Of a stretch of DNA of 64,000 nucleotides, positions 38,298-45,620 are shown piece by piece. The stretch is from Comamonadaceae bacterium OS-1. Lineage in GTDB: Bacteria; Pseudomonadota; Gammaproteobacteria; Burkholderiales; Burkholderiaceae_C. How positions within the stretch are numbered: position 1 is the stretch's first letter; every line of letters begins with the position of its first letter. The notes below the pieces were generated by a model. The model saw only the letters and a program-made list of their open reading frames with translations, had not been told where the DNA came from and ran no database searches. The position numbers and the translations under genes are program-made. The stretch covers positions 2,666,001 through 2,730,000 of the forward strand of contig AP026969.1 of the NCBI GenBank assembly GCA_027923965.1, written 5' to 3'.

Positions 38298-39521
38298 ATG
38301 CAAAGTTCCAAAGTCCCTCTTTCCCTCACCCAACTCCTTATCTGCGGCGGTGCCATCGTCACCCTGTCCATGGGCATACGCCACGGCTTCGGCCTGTGGT
38401 TGCAGCCCATTACCCAAGCCCAGGGCTGGACGCGCGAAACCTTTGCGTTTGCCATCGCCATCCAGAACCTGACCTGGGGTATCAGCGGCGTGTTTGCGGG
38501 CATGCTGGCCGACAAGCTGGGCGCTTTCAAGGTGATGCTGGCGGGGGCGCTGCTGTACGCGCTGGGCCTGGTGGGCATGGCGCATGCATCCACGCCGCTG
38601 CTGTTTACCTTGAGCGCGGGCGTGCTGCTGGGCATGGCCCAGGCGGGCACCACCTATGCCGTGGTGTACGGGGTGATCGGGCGCAATGTGGCGGCCAACA
38701 AGCGCTCCTGGGCCATGGGCATTGCGGCGGCAGCGGGCTCGTTTGGGCAATTTTTGATGGTGCCCACCGAGGGGCTATTGATCAGCCACCTGGGCTGGCA
38801 GCAGGCGCTGGTGGTGCTGGGCGGCGCGGCCTTGCTGATCATGCCGCTGGCTTGGGGCCTGCGCGAACCGGGTTTTGGCGGGACCCAGTCGGTTAAACGC
38901 GACCAGACGATTGGCGAGGCGCTCAAGGAGGCCTTCAAATACCCCAGCTTCCAGCTGCTGATGGCGGGCTACTTTGTGTGCGGCTTCCAGGTGGTGTTCA
39001 TCGGCGTGCACATGCCCAGCTATTTGCGCGACAAGGGCTTGTCACCCCAGGTGGCCAGCTATGCGCTGGCGCTGATCGGCCTGTTCAATGTGTTTGGCAC
39101 CTATGCGGCGGGCACGCTGGGGCAGCGCATGCAGAAAAAGACCATTCTTTCCTTCATTTACTTTGCGCGGGCGGTGACCATCAGCATCTTCTTGCTGGCC
39201 CCGCTGTCGCCCACCAGCGTCTACATTTTTGCCGCCGTGATGGGCGTGCTGTGGCTATCCACCGTGCCGCCCACCAATGCCGCGCTGGCACAGATTTTTG
39301 GCATCCAGCACATGTCGATGCTCAGCGGCTTCGTGTTTTTGAGCCACCAGATCGGCTCTTTCATGGGCGTGTGGCTGGGCGGCTTCTTGTATGACCGCAA
39401 CGGCAACTACGACATGGTCTGGTACATCGCCATCGGCCTGGGTGTGTTTGCCGGGCTGGTGAATCTGCCGGTGAAAGAAGCGCCCATCCGCCGTGCCGGT
39501 GCTCTGGCGCAGGGGGCCTGA
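38298..39521 (+). CDS. major facilitator superfamily transporter
   Basis: A 407-residue inner-membrane transporter with about twelve hydrophobic helices. The sequence (RHGFGLWLQPITQAQGWTRE, then F-A-F-A-I-A-I-Q-N-L and A-D-K-L-G-A-F) resembles the monocarboxylate/oxalate-formate antiporter branch of MFS. The loop motif A-D-K-L-G in place of the full G-x-L-x-D-R-x-G is normal for this branch. The substrate is unknown. The ATG at 38298 is preferred; an in-frame ATG at 38265 adds 11 polar residues. It is divergent from parE across 76 bp. A 39-codon gene follows 4 bp after its stop. Confidence 0.88.
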   Translation: MQSSKVPLSLTQLLICGGAIVTLSMGIRHGFGLWLQPITQAQGWTRETFAFAIAIQNLTWGISGVFAGMLADKLGAFKVMLAGALLYALGLVGMAHASTPLLFTLSAGVLLGMAQAGTTYAVVYGVIGRNVAANKRSWAMGIAAAAGSFGQFLMVPTEGLLISHLGWQQALVVLGGAALLIMPLAWGLREPGFGGTQSVKRDQTIGEALKEAFKYPSFQLLMAGYFVCGFQVVFIGVHMPSYLRDKGLSPQVASYALALIGLFNVFGTYAAGTLGQRMQKKTILSFIYFARAVTISIFLLAPLSPTSVYIFAAVMGVLWLSTVPPTNAALAQIFGIQHMSMLSGFVFLSHQIGSFMGVWLGGFLYDRNGNYDMVWYIAIGLGVFAGLVNLPVKEAPIRRAGALAQGA

Positions 39522-39525
39522 GACC

Positions 39526-39645
39526 ATGGCCAAGTCCACGCTCTGGTGGAGCCTGGCCCTGGCGGCGCTGGCCGGGGTGTTTGCGCTGTACACCCGGCCC
39601 GAGTTCCTGGTGGCCCTGGCCGATCAGCTGTGGGCCTGTTTCTGA
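39526..39645 (+). CDS. 39-residue membrane miniprotein
   Basis: A short frame from the ATG at 39526 to a TGA at 39645. The protein reads MAKSTLWWSLALAALAGVFA and then L-Y-T-R-P-E-F-L-V-A-L-A-D-Q-L-W-A-C-F: one membrane helix followed by an amphipathic tail with a terminal Cys-Phe. It begins 4 bp after the MFS stop, so it would be translated by coupling. GC-rich third positions continue through it and stop at its end, where the palindromic repeat begins, which supports coding. I believe similar tiny proteins occur in related Comamonadaceae, but this was not checked. Function unknown. Confidence 0.6.
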   Translation: MAKSTLWWSLALAALAGVFALYTRPEFLVALADQLWACF

Positions 39646-39653
39646 ATAAAATA

Positions 39654-39707
39654 TGCCTCCCGTGCTTATGGGGTAAGCATGAGAAGCTACTAAATGTATA
39701 GCAAACC
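39654..39707 (+). repeat. dispersed palindromic element, copy g
   Basis: TGCCTCCCGTGCTTATGGGG, then TAAGCATGAGAAGCTACTAA and TGTATAGCAAACC. GTGCTTA and TAAGCAT pair around TGGGG. It lies between the miniprotein and dapA and is one of the best-preserved copies. Confidence 0.8.
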
Positions 39708-39779
39708 GTTTTTTCCAGCGGTAAATTTGCCTTACACGCCCTCGTTAGAATGGCGATTTTCCCGTTTGAGACTGCGGAT

Positions 39780-40661
39780 ATGACACCCATTACTGGCAGC
39801 ATCGTGGCCCTGGTGACCCCGATGCTTGAAGACGGCAGCGTGGACTACCCCACCCTGCGCACCTTGATCGACTGGCATATTGCGGAGGGGACGGACTGCA
39901 TTGGCGTGGTCGGCACCACCGGCGAATCGCCCACCGTCACCGTGGAAGAGCACTGCGAGATCATCCGCGTGTCGGTCGAGCAGGCCAAGGGCCGGGTGCC
40001 CATCATGGCGGGGTGCGGCGCCAATTCCACCGCCGAGGCCATTGAGCTCACCCGTTTTGCCAAAAAAGTGGGTGCCGACTGCCATCTGCAGGTCGTGCCC
40101 TACTACAACAAACCCACCCAGGAAGGCCAATACCAGCACTTCAAGGCCATTGCCGAAGCGGTGGACCTGCCCATGGTGCTGTACAACGTGCCCGGCCGCT
40201 CGGTGGCCGATATGCTGCACGACACCGTGCTGCGCCTGGCCCAGGTGCCCGGCATTGTGGGCATCAAGGAAGCCACCGGCAACATCGAACGCGCCCAGTG
40301 GCTGATCCGCGACGTGCCCAAAGGCTTTGCCGTGTACTCGGGCGACGACCCGACCGCGGTGGCGCTGATGCTGTGCGGCGGCCAGGGCAACATCAGCGTC
40401 ACAGCCAATGTGGCCCCGCGCCTGATGCACGAGCTGTGTGTAGCCGCCATGGCCGGTGACACGCGCCGCGCCATGGAAATCCAGCGCCTGCTCATGCCGG
40501 TGCACAAAAACCTGTTTGTCGAAGCCAACCCCATCCCGGTGAAATGGGCCATGGCCGAACTGGGCCTGTGCGGGCCTGCTTTGCGCCTGCCCATGACACC
40601 GTTGTCGGCCTCTTTCCATACCACCGTCAAAGACGCGCTGCGCAGCGGCGGCTTGCTGTAA
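39780..40661 (+). CDS. dapA: 4-hydroxy-tetrahydrodipicolinate synthase
   Basis: A 293-residue TIM-barrel enzyme that condenses pyruvate and aspartate semialdehyde in lysine and diaminopimelate synthesis. The ATG at 39780 gives the family start [15 protein letters not shown]; frame upstream to 39750 is extra. Motifs: [12 protein letters not shown] near residue 40, [17 protein letters not shown] near 130 with the catalytic Tyr, and the Schiff-base Lys in GIKEATGN near 160. It is upstream of bamC, the same pairing as dapA-nlpB in enterobacteria. The 62-bp palindromic element lies between the two genes. Confidence 0.96.
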   Translation: MTPITGSIVALVTPMLEDGSVDYPTLRTLIDWHIAEGTDCIGVVGTTGESPTVTVEEHCEIIRVSVEQAKGRVPIMAGCGANSTAEAIELTRFAKKVGADCHLQVVPYYNKPTQEGQYQHFKAIAEAVDLPMVLYNVPGRSVADMLHDTVLRLAQVPGIVGIKEATGNIERAQWLIRDVPKGFAVYSGDDPTAVALMLCGGQGNISVTANVAPRLMHELCVAAMAGDTRRAMEIQRLLMPVHKNLFVEANPIPVKWAMAELGLCGPALRLPMTPLSASFHTTVKDALRSGGLL

Positions 40662-40667
40662 ACCCCC

Positions 40668-40729
40668 AGGACTTACGCAAGTTCCCCCTGTAAGCCCGAA
40701 GGGCGATACAGGGGCGCTGCGTAAGTCCT
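40668..40729 (+). repeat. 62-bp nested palindromic element, copy 2
   Basis: The terminal arms AGGACTTACGCA and TGCGTAAGTCCT match perfectly over 12 bp. Inside, CCCCTGTA pairs with TACAGGGG and the centre is GCCC-GAA-GGGC, giving three nested stems. It has the same length as the copy at 9308-9369. It lies between dapA and bamC, ending 21 bp before the bamC start codon. Confidence 0.8.
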
Positions 40730-40750
40730 AACCCTATTTAGGAACGCTAC

Positions 40751-41842
40751 GTGAACCATATTGCCAAAGCTGGATTGAAAGTTGGAGTGCTGGGACTGAG
40801 CTTGGCGCTGGGTGCCTGCTCGATGCTGCAAAGCGAAAAGATCGACTACAAGAGCGCAGGCACAGTAGGCCCGGGCCTGGACGTGCCGCCCGACCTGTCG
40901 CAGCTCAGCCGCGACTCCCGCTACGTGGTGCCCGGCGCCGCCGTCACCGCCAGCAACTACAAGGTCGGCCAGGTGGCCGCCGCTGCCCCCACCGCTGCCA
41001 CGTCGCTGGGCGACATCCGTGTCGAGCGCGCGGGCACGCAGCGCTGGCTGGTGGTGAACCGCCCCGCCGACCGGCTGTGGGGACCGGTGCGCGACTTCTG
41101 GCAGCAAAACGGCTTTTTGCTGACCGAAGACAACGCCGGTCTGGGCATCATGGAAACCGACTGGGCCGAAAACCGCGCCAAGCTGCCGCAGGACATCATC
41201 CGCAGCACCATCGGCAAGGTGTTCGAGTCGCTGTACTCCACCGGCGAGCGCGACAAATACCGCACCCGCCTGGAACGCACCGCCACCGGCGGCACGGAGA
41301 TCTACATCAGCCACCGCGGCATGGTCGAGGTTTACACCAGCCAGGCCAAAGACCAGACCATCTGGCAGCCCCGCCCCACCGACCCCGAGCTGGAAGTTGA
41401 ATTCCTGCGCCGCCTGATGCTGAAGCTGGGCGCCAACGACGCGCAGGCCAAAACCGCCCTGGAGCCCGAAGCCGCCAAGGCCAACGCCCGTATCGCCACG
41501 GTCAACAACCAGTCGGTGGTGCAACTGGACGACGGCTTTGACCGGGCCTGGCGCCGTGTCGGCCTGACGCTGGACCGCACCGGCTTCACCGTCGAAGACC
41601 GCGACCGCAGCAAAGGCACCTACTTTGTACGTTACGTGGCCCCGAACGCCACCAAGGTCCAGCCCGGCTTCTTCACCAAGCTGTTCAGCAAGGACAGCAG
41701 TTCGCCGCCGGTGCAGTACCGCATCGCCGTGGTCACCGAAGGCACGTCCACCACCGTGTCGGTGCTGAACGCAGCGGGCGCACCAGAGGTGTCGGACAGC
41801 GCCAAGAAGATCGTCCAGATCATTGCGGACGACCTGAAATAA
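40751..41842 (+). CDS. bamC: outer membrane assembly lipoprotein BamC
   Basis: A 363-residue lipoprotein of the BamC/NlpB family, part of the BAM complex that inserts beta-barrel proteins. It starts with GTG at 40751 behind TTTAGGAACG. The lipobox is LSLALGAC with Cys23. The unstructured N-terminal BamD-binding stretch follows (KIDYKSAGTVGPGLDVPPDL, then S-Q-L). Two helix-grip domains come after it, near residues 95-215 (V-E-R-A-G-T-Q-R-W-L-V-V) and 245-363 (D-D-G-F-D-R-A-W-R-R-V-G-L-T-L-D-R). It is downstream of dapA. The stop overlaps the presumed beginning of the next gene. Confidence 0.94.
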   Translation: MNHIAKAGLKVGVLGLSLALGACSMLQSEKIDYKSAGTVGPGLDVPPDLSQLSRDSRYVVPGAAVTASNYKVGQVAAAAPTAATSLGDIRVERAGTQRWLVVNRPADRLWGPVRDFWQQNGFLLTEDNAGLGIMETDWAENRAKLPQDIIRSTIGKVFESLYSTGERDKYRTRLERTATGGTEIYISHRGMVEVYTSQAKDQTIWQPRPTDPELEVEFLRRLMLKLGANDAQAKTALEPEAAKANARIATVNNQSVVQLDDGFDRAWRRVGLTLDRTGFTVEDRDRSKGTYFVRYVAPNATKVQPGFFTKLFSKDSSSPPVQYRIAVVTEGTSTTVSVLNAAGAPEVSDSAKKIVQIIADDLK

Positions 41843-42630
41843 GCACCCTCCGCTTCAAAAGCCTGGGCAGCGGCAGCGCGGGCAACGGCACCATCGTCGA
41901 AGCCTGCAGCGGGGCCCACACCACCCGCGTGCTGGTGGACTGCGGTTTTGGCCAGAAGCAGCTCGACCAGCGGCTGGCGCTGGCGGGCCTGCAGGCCGGG
42001 CAGATCGACGCCATCTTCATCACCCACGAGCACGGCGACCACGTCGGCTGCGCGCCGCAGTGGGCCGTGCGCCACCGCATCCCGGTGTGGATGAGCCACG
42101 GCACCCATGCCGCCATCGCCCACCCGGAGATGCCCGACCTGGATGGCCTGCTGCGCATCGCCCGCGACACCGAAGCCATCGATTTGGGCAACCTGCAGCT
42201 CACCCCCTTCACCGTACCGCACGATGCGCGCGAGCCGCTGCAACTACGCTGCAGCCAGGGCGATGCGCACCTGGGCATCCTGACCGACCTGGGCCACGCC
42301 ACGCCGCATGTGCTGGCGCAGCTGATGGGCTGCCAGGCCTTGCTGCTGGAGTGCAACCACGACCCCGAGCTGCTGGCTGCCTCGCGCTACCCGCCGTTTC
42401 TGAAGCAGCGCGTGGGCGGCATGTACGGCCACCTGGCCAACCACGCCGCCGCCGAGATCGCCCAGGCCCTGTCCACCGGCGGCCTGCGCCGCATCGTGGC
42501 CGCGCATTTGAGCGAACAAAACAACCGCCCCGAACTCGCGCTGGCGGCCCTGGCCGGGGCCGAAGGTTGCGCCAAAGTCACATTGGGCGTAGCGCAGGCG
42601 GCTTTTGGCTGCGATTGGGTCACGGTCTGA
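41839..42630 (+). CDS. MBL-fold hydrolase (YycJ/WalJ-like) lacking a normal start codon
   Basis: The metallo-beta-lactamase-fold protein is full length by homology: S-T-L-R-F-K-S-L-G-S-G-S-A-G-N at the N terminus, D-C-G-F-G-Q-K near residue 35, the metal motif THEHGDH near 60, L-T-D-L-G-H-A near 150, L-L-E-C-N-H-D near 170 and H-L-S-E-Q-N-N near 223. No ATG, GTG or TTG lies in frame before GTG at 41929, which would delete the first strand and G-S-G-S-x-G-N. The family Met position, just before LRFKSLG, is ACC at 41845. An ATA at 41839 overlaps the bamC stop and might be used by coupling. Probably a nuclease-like hydrolase; the true start is unresolved. Confidence 0.8.
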   Translation: MSTLRFKSLGSGSAGNGTIVEACSGAHTTRVLVDCGFGQKQLDQRLALAGLQAGQIDAIFITHEHGDHVGCAPQWAVRHRIPVWMSHGTHAAIAHPEMPDLDGLLRIARDTEAIDLGNLQLTPFTVPHDAREPLQLRCSQGDAHLGILTDLGHATPHVLAQLMGCQALLLECNHDPELLAASRYPPFLKQRVGGMYGHLANHAAAEIAQALSTGGLRRIVAAHLSEQNNRPELALAALAGAEGCAKVTLGVAQAAFGCDWVTV

Positions 42631-42654
42631 GTATTTACCCTCATCTGTCAGGTA

Positions 42655-42825
42655 AACTTGAGTGGTTCATTGGGGAGTAGCCGCCCACTCTTGCACTTTT
42701 GGCGGGGTGGGGCTTGCATCAACATACTTGGCCGTTCGGCTATGGTGCAAGCGGTTCGTTCTTGGCAAGACCTTTGACCATGCCACCTCGGTTTGGCCGG
42801 GAGGGGGTGTGGTCATTCGTCTCAG
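42655..42825 (+). ncRNA. yybP-ykoY manganese riboswitch
   Basis: The leader ahead of the GDT1-family gene carries the yybP-ykoY motif elements in order: TTGGGGAGTAGCC near 42670, flanked by pairing GAGTGG and CCACTC; CAACATACTTGGCC near 42720, inside a GCTTGCATC / GGTGCAAGC stem; and GGCAAGACCTTTGACC near 42764. These conserved loops bind Mn2+ in this class. A further stem TGACCA / TGGTCA at about 42775-42815 follows and may be the expression platform. It is expected to raise expression of the exporter when Mn2+ is high. Confidence 0.9.
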
Positions 42826-42846
42826 CTCTGGCCTAGAAAGAAACCC

Positions 42847-43422
42847 ATGGAAGCCTTCCTCCTCTCCACAGGCATCGTCGCCCTCGCCGAAATCGGCGAC
42901 AAAACCCAATTGCTCGCCTTCATCTTGGCGGCCAAATTCAAAAAGCCCTGGCCCATCATCGCGGCCATCCTGGTCGCCACCATGGCCAACCATGCCTTTG
43001 CGGGTGCCATTGGTTCCTGGATCACCTCTTTGGTGGGGCCGGAAACCCTGCGCTGGATTTTGGGCATCTCGTTCATCGCCATGGCGGGCTGGACGCTGGT
43101 GCCCGACAAGTTCGAGGAAGAAGATGCCAAGCTGGCCCGCTATGGCGTGTTCGGCACCACGCTGGTGGCCTTCTTTCTGGCCGAAATGGGCGACAAAACC
43201 CAGTTCGCTACCATCGCGCTGGCGGCCAAGTACCACAACTTCCTGGCCGTGGTGGCAGGCACCACACTGGGCATGATGCTGGCCAATGTGCCCGCCGTGC
43301 TGCTGGGCCATAAAATTGCCGAACGCATGCCCACCAAGATCGTGCACCGCATCGCAGCTGCGATTTTCCTGGTCATGGGCATATTGACCCTGATGGGCGT
43401 TGGCGCTGGTGTAGGCTTGTAG
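42847..43422 (+). CDS. TMEM165/GDT1-family manganese exporter (MneA-like)
   Basis: A 191-residue inner-membrane protein with six or seven helices and two copies of the family motif E-x-G-D-K-[TS]: ALAEIGDKTQLL near residue 14 and FLAEMGDKTQFA near 117. UPF0016/GDT1 proteins move Mn2+ or Ca2+ out of the cytoplasm; MneA in Vibrio is a Mn2+ exporter. The ATG at 42847 is chosen because frame upstream belongs to the riboswitch. The yybP-ykoY riboswitch upstream supports the manganese role directly. A CDF cation transporter gene starts 25 bp downstream and may share the transcript. Confidence 0.94.
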   Translation: MEAFLLSTGIVALAEIGDKTQLLAFILAAKFKKPWPIIAAILVATMANHAFAGAIGSWITSLVGPETLRWILGISFIAMAGWTLVPDKFEEEDAKLARYGVFGTTLVAFFLAEMGDKTQFATIALAAKYHNFLAVVAGTTLGMMLANVPAVLLGHKIAERMPTKIVHRIAAAIFLVMGILTLMGVGAGVGL

Positions 43423-43447
43423 AACAGCTACACAATCAGGAGCAGCC

Positions 43448-44395
43448 ATGCGCACCCCGTTCCCCCCGGAAGACGAACACGACAGCGCCCAGCAAACGGC
43501 CCAGAAGGCCGCAGCCGCTTCTAAAAGCACCTGGGTCAGCGTAGCCGTCAACATCTCCCTGAGCACGGTGCAGATTCTGGTGGGGGTGCTGGCCAAGTCC
43601 CAGGGCCTGATCGCGGATGGGGTGCATTCCTTGTCCGACCTGGTCGCCGACTTTGCCGTGCTGCTGGCCAACCACCACAGCCGCAAGGATGCCGATACCG
43701 AGCACCCCTATGGCCACCAGCGCTTCGAAACCGGGGCCTCGCTGGCGTTGGGCCTGCTGCTGCTGGCGGTCGGCATGGGCATGGTCTGGTCGGCGGTGGC
43801 CAAGCTGGAGCAACCCGACACCATTCCCGGCGTGCACCTGTCGGCCCTGTGGGTGGCGCTGGTGGCACTGGTCGCCAAGGAATGCCTGTTTCGTTACATG
43901 CTGCGGGTGGCAACGAAGGTCAAGTCGGGCATGCTGGTGGCCAACGCCTGGCACGCCCGTTCGGACGCCGCCTCTTCGCTGGTGGTAGCCTGCGGCATAG
44001 GCGGCAACCTGCTGGGCTACCCGCTGCTGGACCCGATTGCCGCGCTGATTGTCGGCCTGATGGTGGGCAAGATGGGCTGGTCGTTTGGCTGGGACGCCCT
44101 GAACGACCTGATGGACCGGGGTGCCGACGCGCAAGAGGTAGACGCCATCCGCCGCACCATCACCCAAACCCCTGGGGTGCTGGGCGTGCACGAACTGAAA
44201 ACCCGCCGCATGGGCGACATGCTGGTGGCCGACGCACACATCGTGGTAGCAGCCGACATCACCGTCGAGGCAGGCCACGGCATTGCGGTGGAAGCCCGGC
44301 GCAGGGTACTGCAGCAACACCCGGTGCTCAACCTGATGACCCATGTGGACCCCGCAGGCCGACCCGACGGGGACCACACAGGCAGGCTGGCATAA
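43448..44395 (+). CDS. cation diffusion facilitator family transporter
   Basis: A 315-residue CDF transporter preceded by AGGAGCAGCC. Six hydrophobic segments occupy residues about 25-225. The metal-site motifs are present: ADGVHSLSDLVAD near residue 58 and NAWHARSDAASS near 168. A cytoplasmic C-terminal ferredoxin-like domain follows (T-P-G-V-L-G-V-H-E-L-K-T-R-R-M-G-D). CDF proteins exchange Zn2+, Fe2+, Mn2+ or Co2+ for protons. Its position 25 bp after the riboswitch-controlled Mn exporter suggests manganese or iron, but the selectivity residues were not resolved by eye. Confidence 0.93.
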   Translation: MRTPFPPEDEHDSAQQTAQKAAAASKSTWVSVAVNISLSTVQILVGVLAKSQGLIADGVHSLSDLVADFAVLLANHHSRKDADTEHPYGHQRFETGASLALGLLLLAVGMGMVWSAVAKLEQPDTIPGVHLSALWVALVALVAKECLFRYMLRVATKVKSGMLVANAWHARSDAASSLVVACGIGGNLLGYPLLDPIAALIVGLMVGKMGWSFGWDALNDLMDRGADAQEVDAIRRTITQTPGVLGVHELKTRRMGDMLVADAHIVVAADITVEAGHGIAVEARRRVLQQHPVLNLMTHVDPAGRPDGDHTGRLA

Positions 44396-44404
44396 TTCAG
44401 GGTC

Positions 44405-44460
44405 TTTTAGGGCTCTCGTGCTCATTCTTATTGCACAAGCAGCTACATATTCAATAGCAC
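44405..44460 (+). repeat. dispersed palindromic element, copy h
   Basis: GGGCTCTCGTGCTCATTCTT, then ATTGCACAAGCAGCTACAT and CAATAGCACAC. The family order is kept (CTCTCGTGC, loop, AGCAGCTAC, spacer, TAGCA), though the stem is imperfect. It lies between the CDF and FKBP genes. Confidence 0.6.
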
Positions 44461-44478
44461 ACACTCCAAGGAACACAC

Positions 44479-44838
44479 ATGGCTTTCACCACCACCGCCT
44501 CCGGCCTGCAGTTTGAAGACACCATCCAGGGCTCGGGCGATGTCGCCACCAAGGGCAAGAGCGTCACCGTGCACTACACCGGCTGGCTCTACAACGACGG
44601 CGTGCAAGGTGCCAAGTTCGACTCCAGCAAGGACCGCAAAGACCCCTTCGTGTTCTCGCTGGGCGCAGGCATGGTCATCAAGGGCTGGGACGAAGGCGTG
44701 GCCGGTATGCAAATCGGTGGTGCCCGCACCCTGATCATCCCCGCCGCCCTGGGCTACGGCGCACGTGGCGCGGGTGGCGTGATTCCGCCGAACGCCACGC
44801 TGAAATTTGACGTGGAACTGCTGGCCATCAAGGGCTGA
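44479..44838 (+). CDS. FKBP-type peptidyl-prolyl isomerase
   Basis: A 119-residue single-domain FKBP behind AAGGAACACAC. It shows the full fold sequence: T-T-A-S-G-L-Q-F-E-D, K-G-K-S-V-T-V-H-Y-T-G-W-L, F-D-S-S-K-D-R, F-S-L-G-A-G-M-V-I-K-G-W-D-E-G-V, L-I-I-P-A-A-L-G-Y-G and a terminal L-K-F-D-V-E-L-L. It catalyses cis-trans isomerisation of X-Pro bonds. There is no signal peptide, so it is cytoplasmic. A terminator-like hairpin follows. It lies just upstream of the grpE-dnaK-dnaJ chaperone genes. Confidence 0.95.
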   Translation: MAFTTTASGLQFEDTIQGSGDVATKGKSVTVHYTGWLYNDGVQGAKFDSSKDRKDPFVFSLGAGMVIKGWDEGVAGMQIGGARTLIIPAALGYGARGAGGVIPPNATLKFDVELLAIKG

Positions 44839-44846
44839 AACTTCCC

Positions 44847-44886
44847 TGGGCGGGGCCTGTGGTCCCGCCGCGCCAGCCCATTTTTT
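44847..44886 (+). terminator. terminator after the FKBP gene
   Basis: An outer TGGGC / GCCCA pairing and an inner GCGGG / CCCGC pairing are followed directly by TTTTTT. It lies between the FKBP stop and grpE. Confidence 0.55.
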
Positions 44887-44961
44887 CGACGCCGCCCCCT
44901 TGCAAAAGGCCAGGGCGGCACAAGTTTGCGTAACTGGTTCACTCCATTCACCCTCCAGAAC

Positions 44962-45510
44962 ATGTCTGAAAACAACTCCAATCCCGACCACCAGCCCCTG
45001 GACGGCATGGCCCCCGCCGATGAGCAAGCGACCAGCGACGTGGAAGCGCTGGCCATGGCCCAGGCCGAACTGGCTGCCCTGAAAGCCAAGAGCGCCGATC
45101 TGGCCGACCAGTTCCTGCGCGCCAAGGCCGATGCCGAAAACGCCCGCCGCCGCGCCGAAGACGACATCGCCAAAGCCCGCAAGTTCAGCCTGGAAAGCTT
45201 TGCCGAAAGCCTGCTGCCCGTGGCCGACAGCCTGGAAGCCGGCCTGGCCATCAAGGACGGCACGCCCGCCCAGATCCGCGAAGGCGCTGAAGCCACCCTG
45301 CGCCAGCTCAAAAGCGCGCTGGAACGCAACAAGGTCGTCGAAATCGCTCCCGCCGCGGGCACCAGGTTCGACCCGCACCAGCACCAGGCCATCAGCGTGG
45401 TACCTGCCGAGCAGGAAGCCAACACCGTAGTCAGCGTGCTGCAAAAGGGCTATTTGATCTCGGAGCGCGTGCTGCGCCCGGCCCTGGTCACGGTTACCGC
45501 CCCGAAATAA
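44962..45510 (+). CDS. grpE: nucleotide exchange factor GrpE
   Basis: A 182-residue co-chaperone that releases ADP from DnaK. The ATG at 44962 ([16 protein letters not shown]) is preferred; frame from 44926 adds 12 residues with no family support. A long helix spans residues 30-85 ([28 protein letters not shown]). A C-terminal beta domain carries the GrpE signature [13 protein letters not shown] and [18 protein letters not shown]. It is first in grpE-dnaK-dnaJ. No clear heat-shock sigma factor site was seen upstream. Confidence 0.96.
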   Translation: MSENNSNPDHQPLDGMAPADEQATSDVEALAMAQAELAALKAKSADLADQFLRAKADAENARRRAEDDIAKARKFSLESFAESLLPVADSLEAGLAIKDGTPAQIREGAEATLRQLKSALERNKVVEIAPAAGTRFDPHQHQAISVVPAEQEANTVVSVLQKGYLISERVLRPALVTVTAPK

Positions 45511-45620
45511 ACAAAAAACGGTAACCCCACTCTTGAAGTGGCGACTAACGACCCGCACCTTGAACGCATGAGGGCTTTGCTTGAAGCCCGCACCATTTAC
45601 ACAAATCAAAGGACAAAATC

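Noticed and set aside
45511..45620. Heat-shock sigma factor promoter before dnaK
   Set aside because: A CTTGAAG at about 45532 has no convincing CCCCAT-type box at the right distance.
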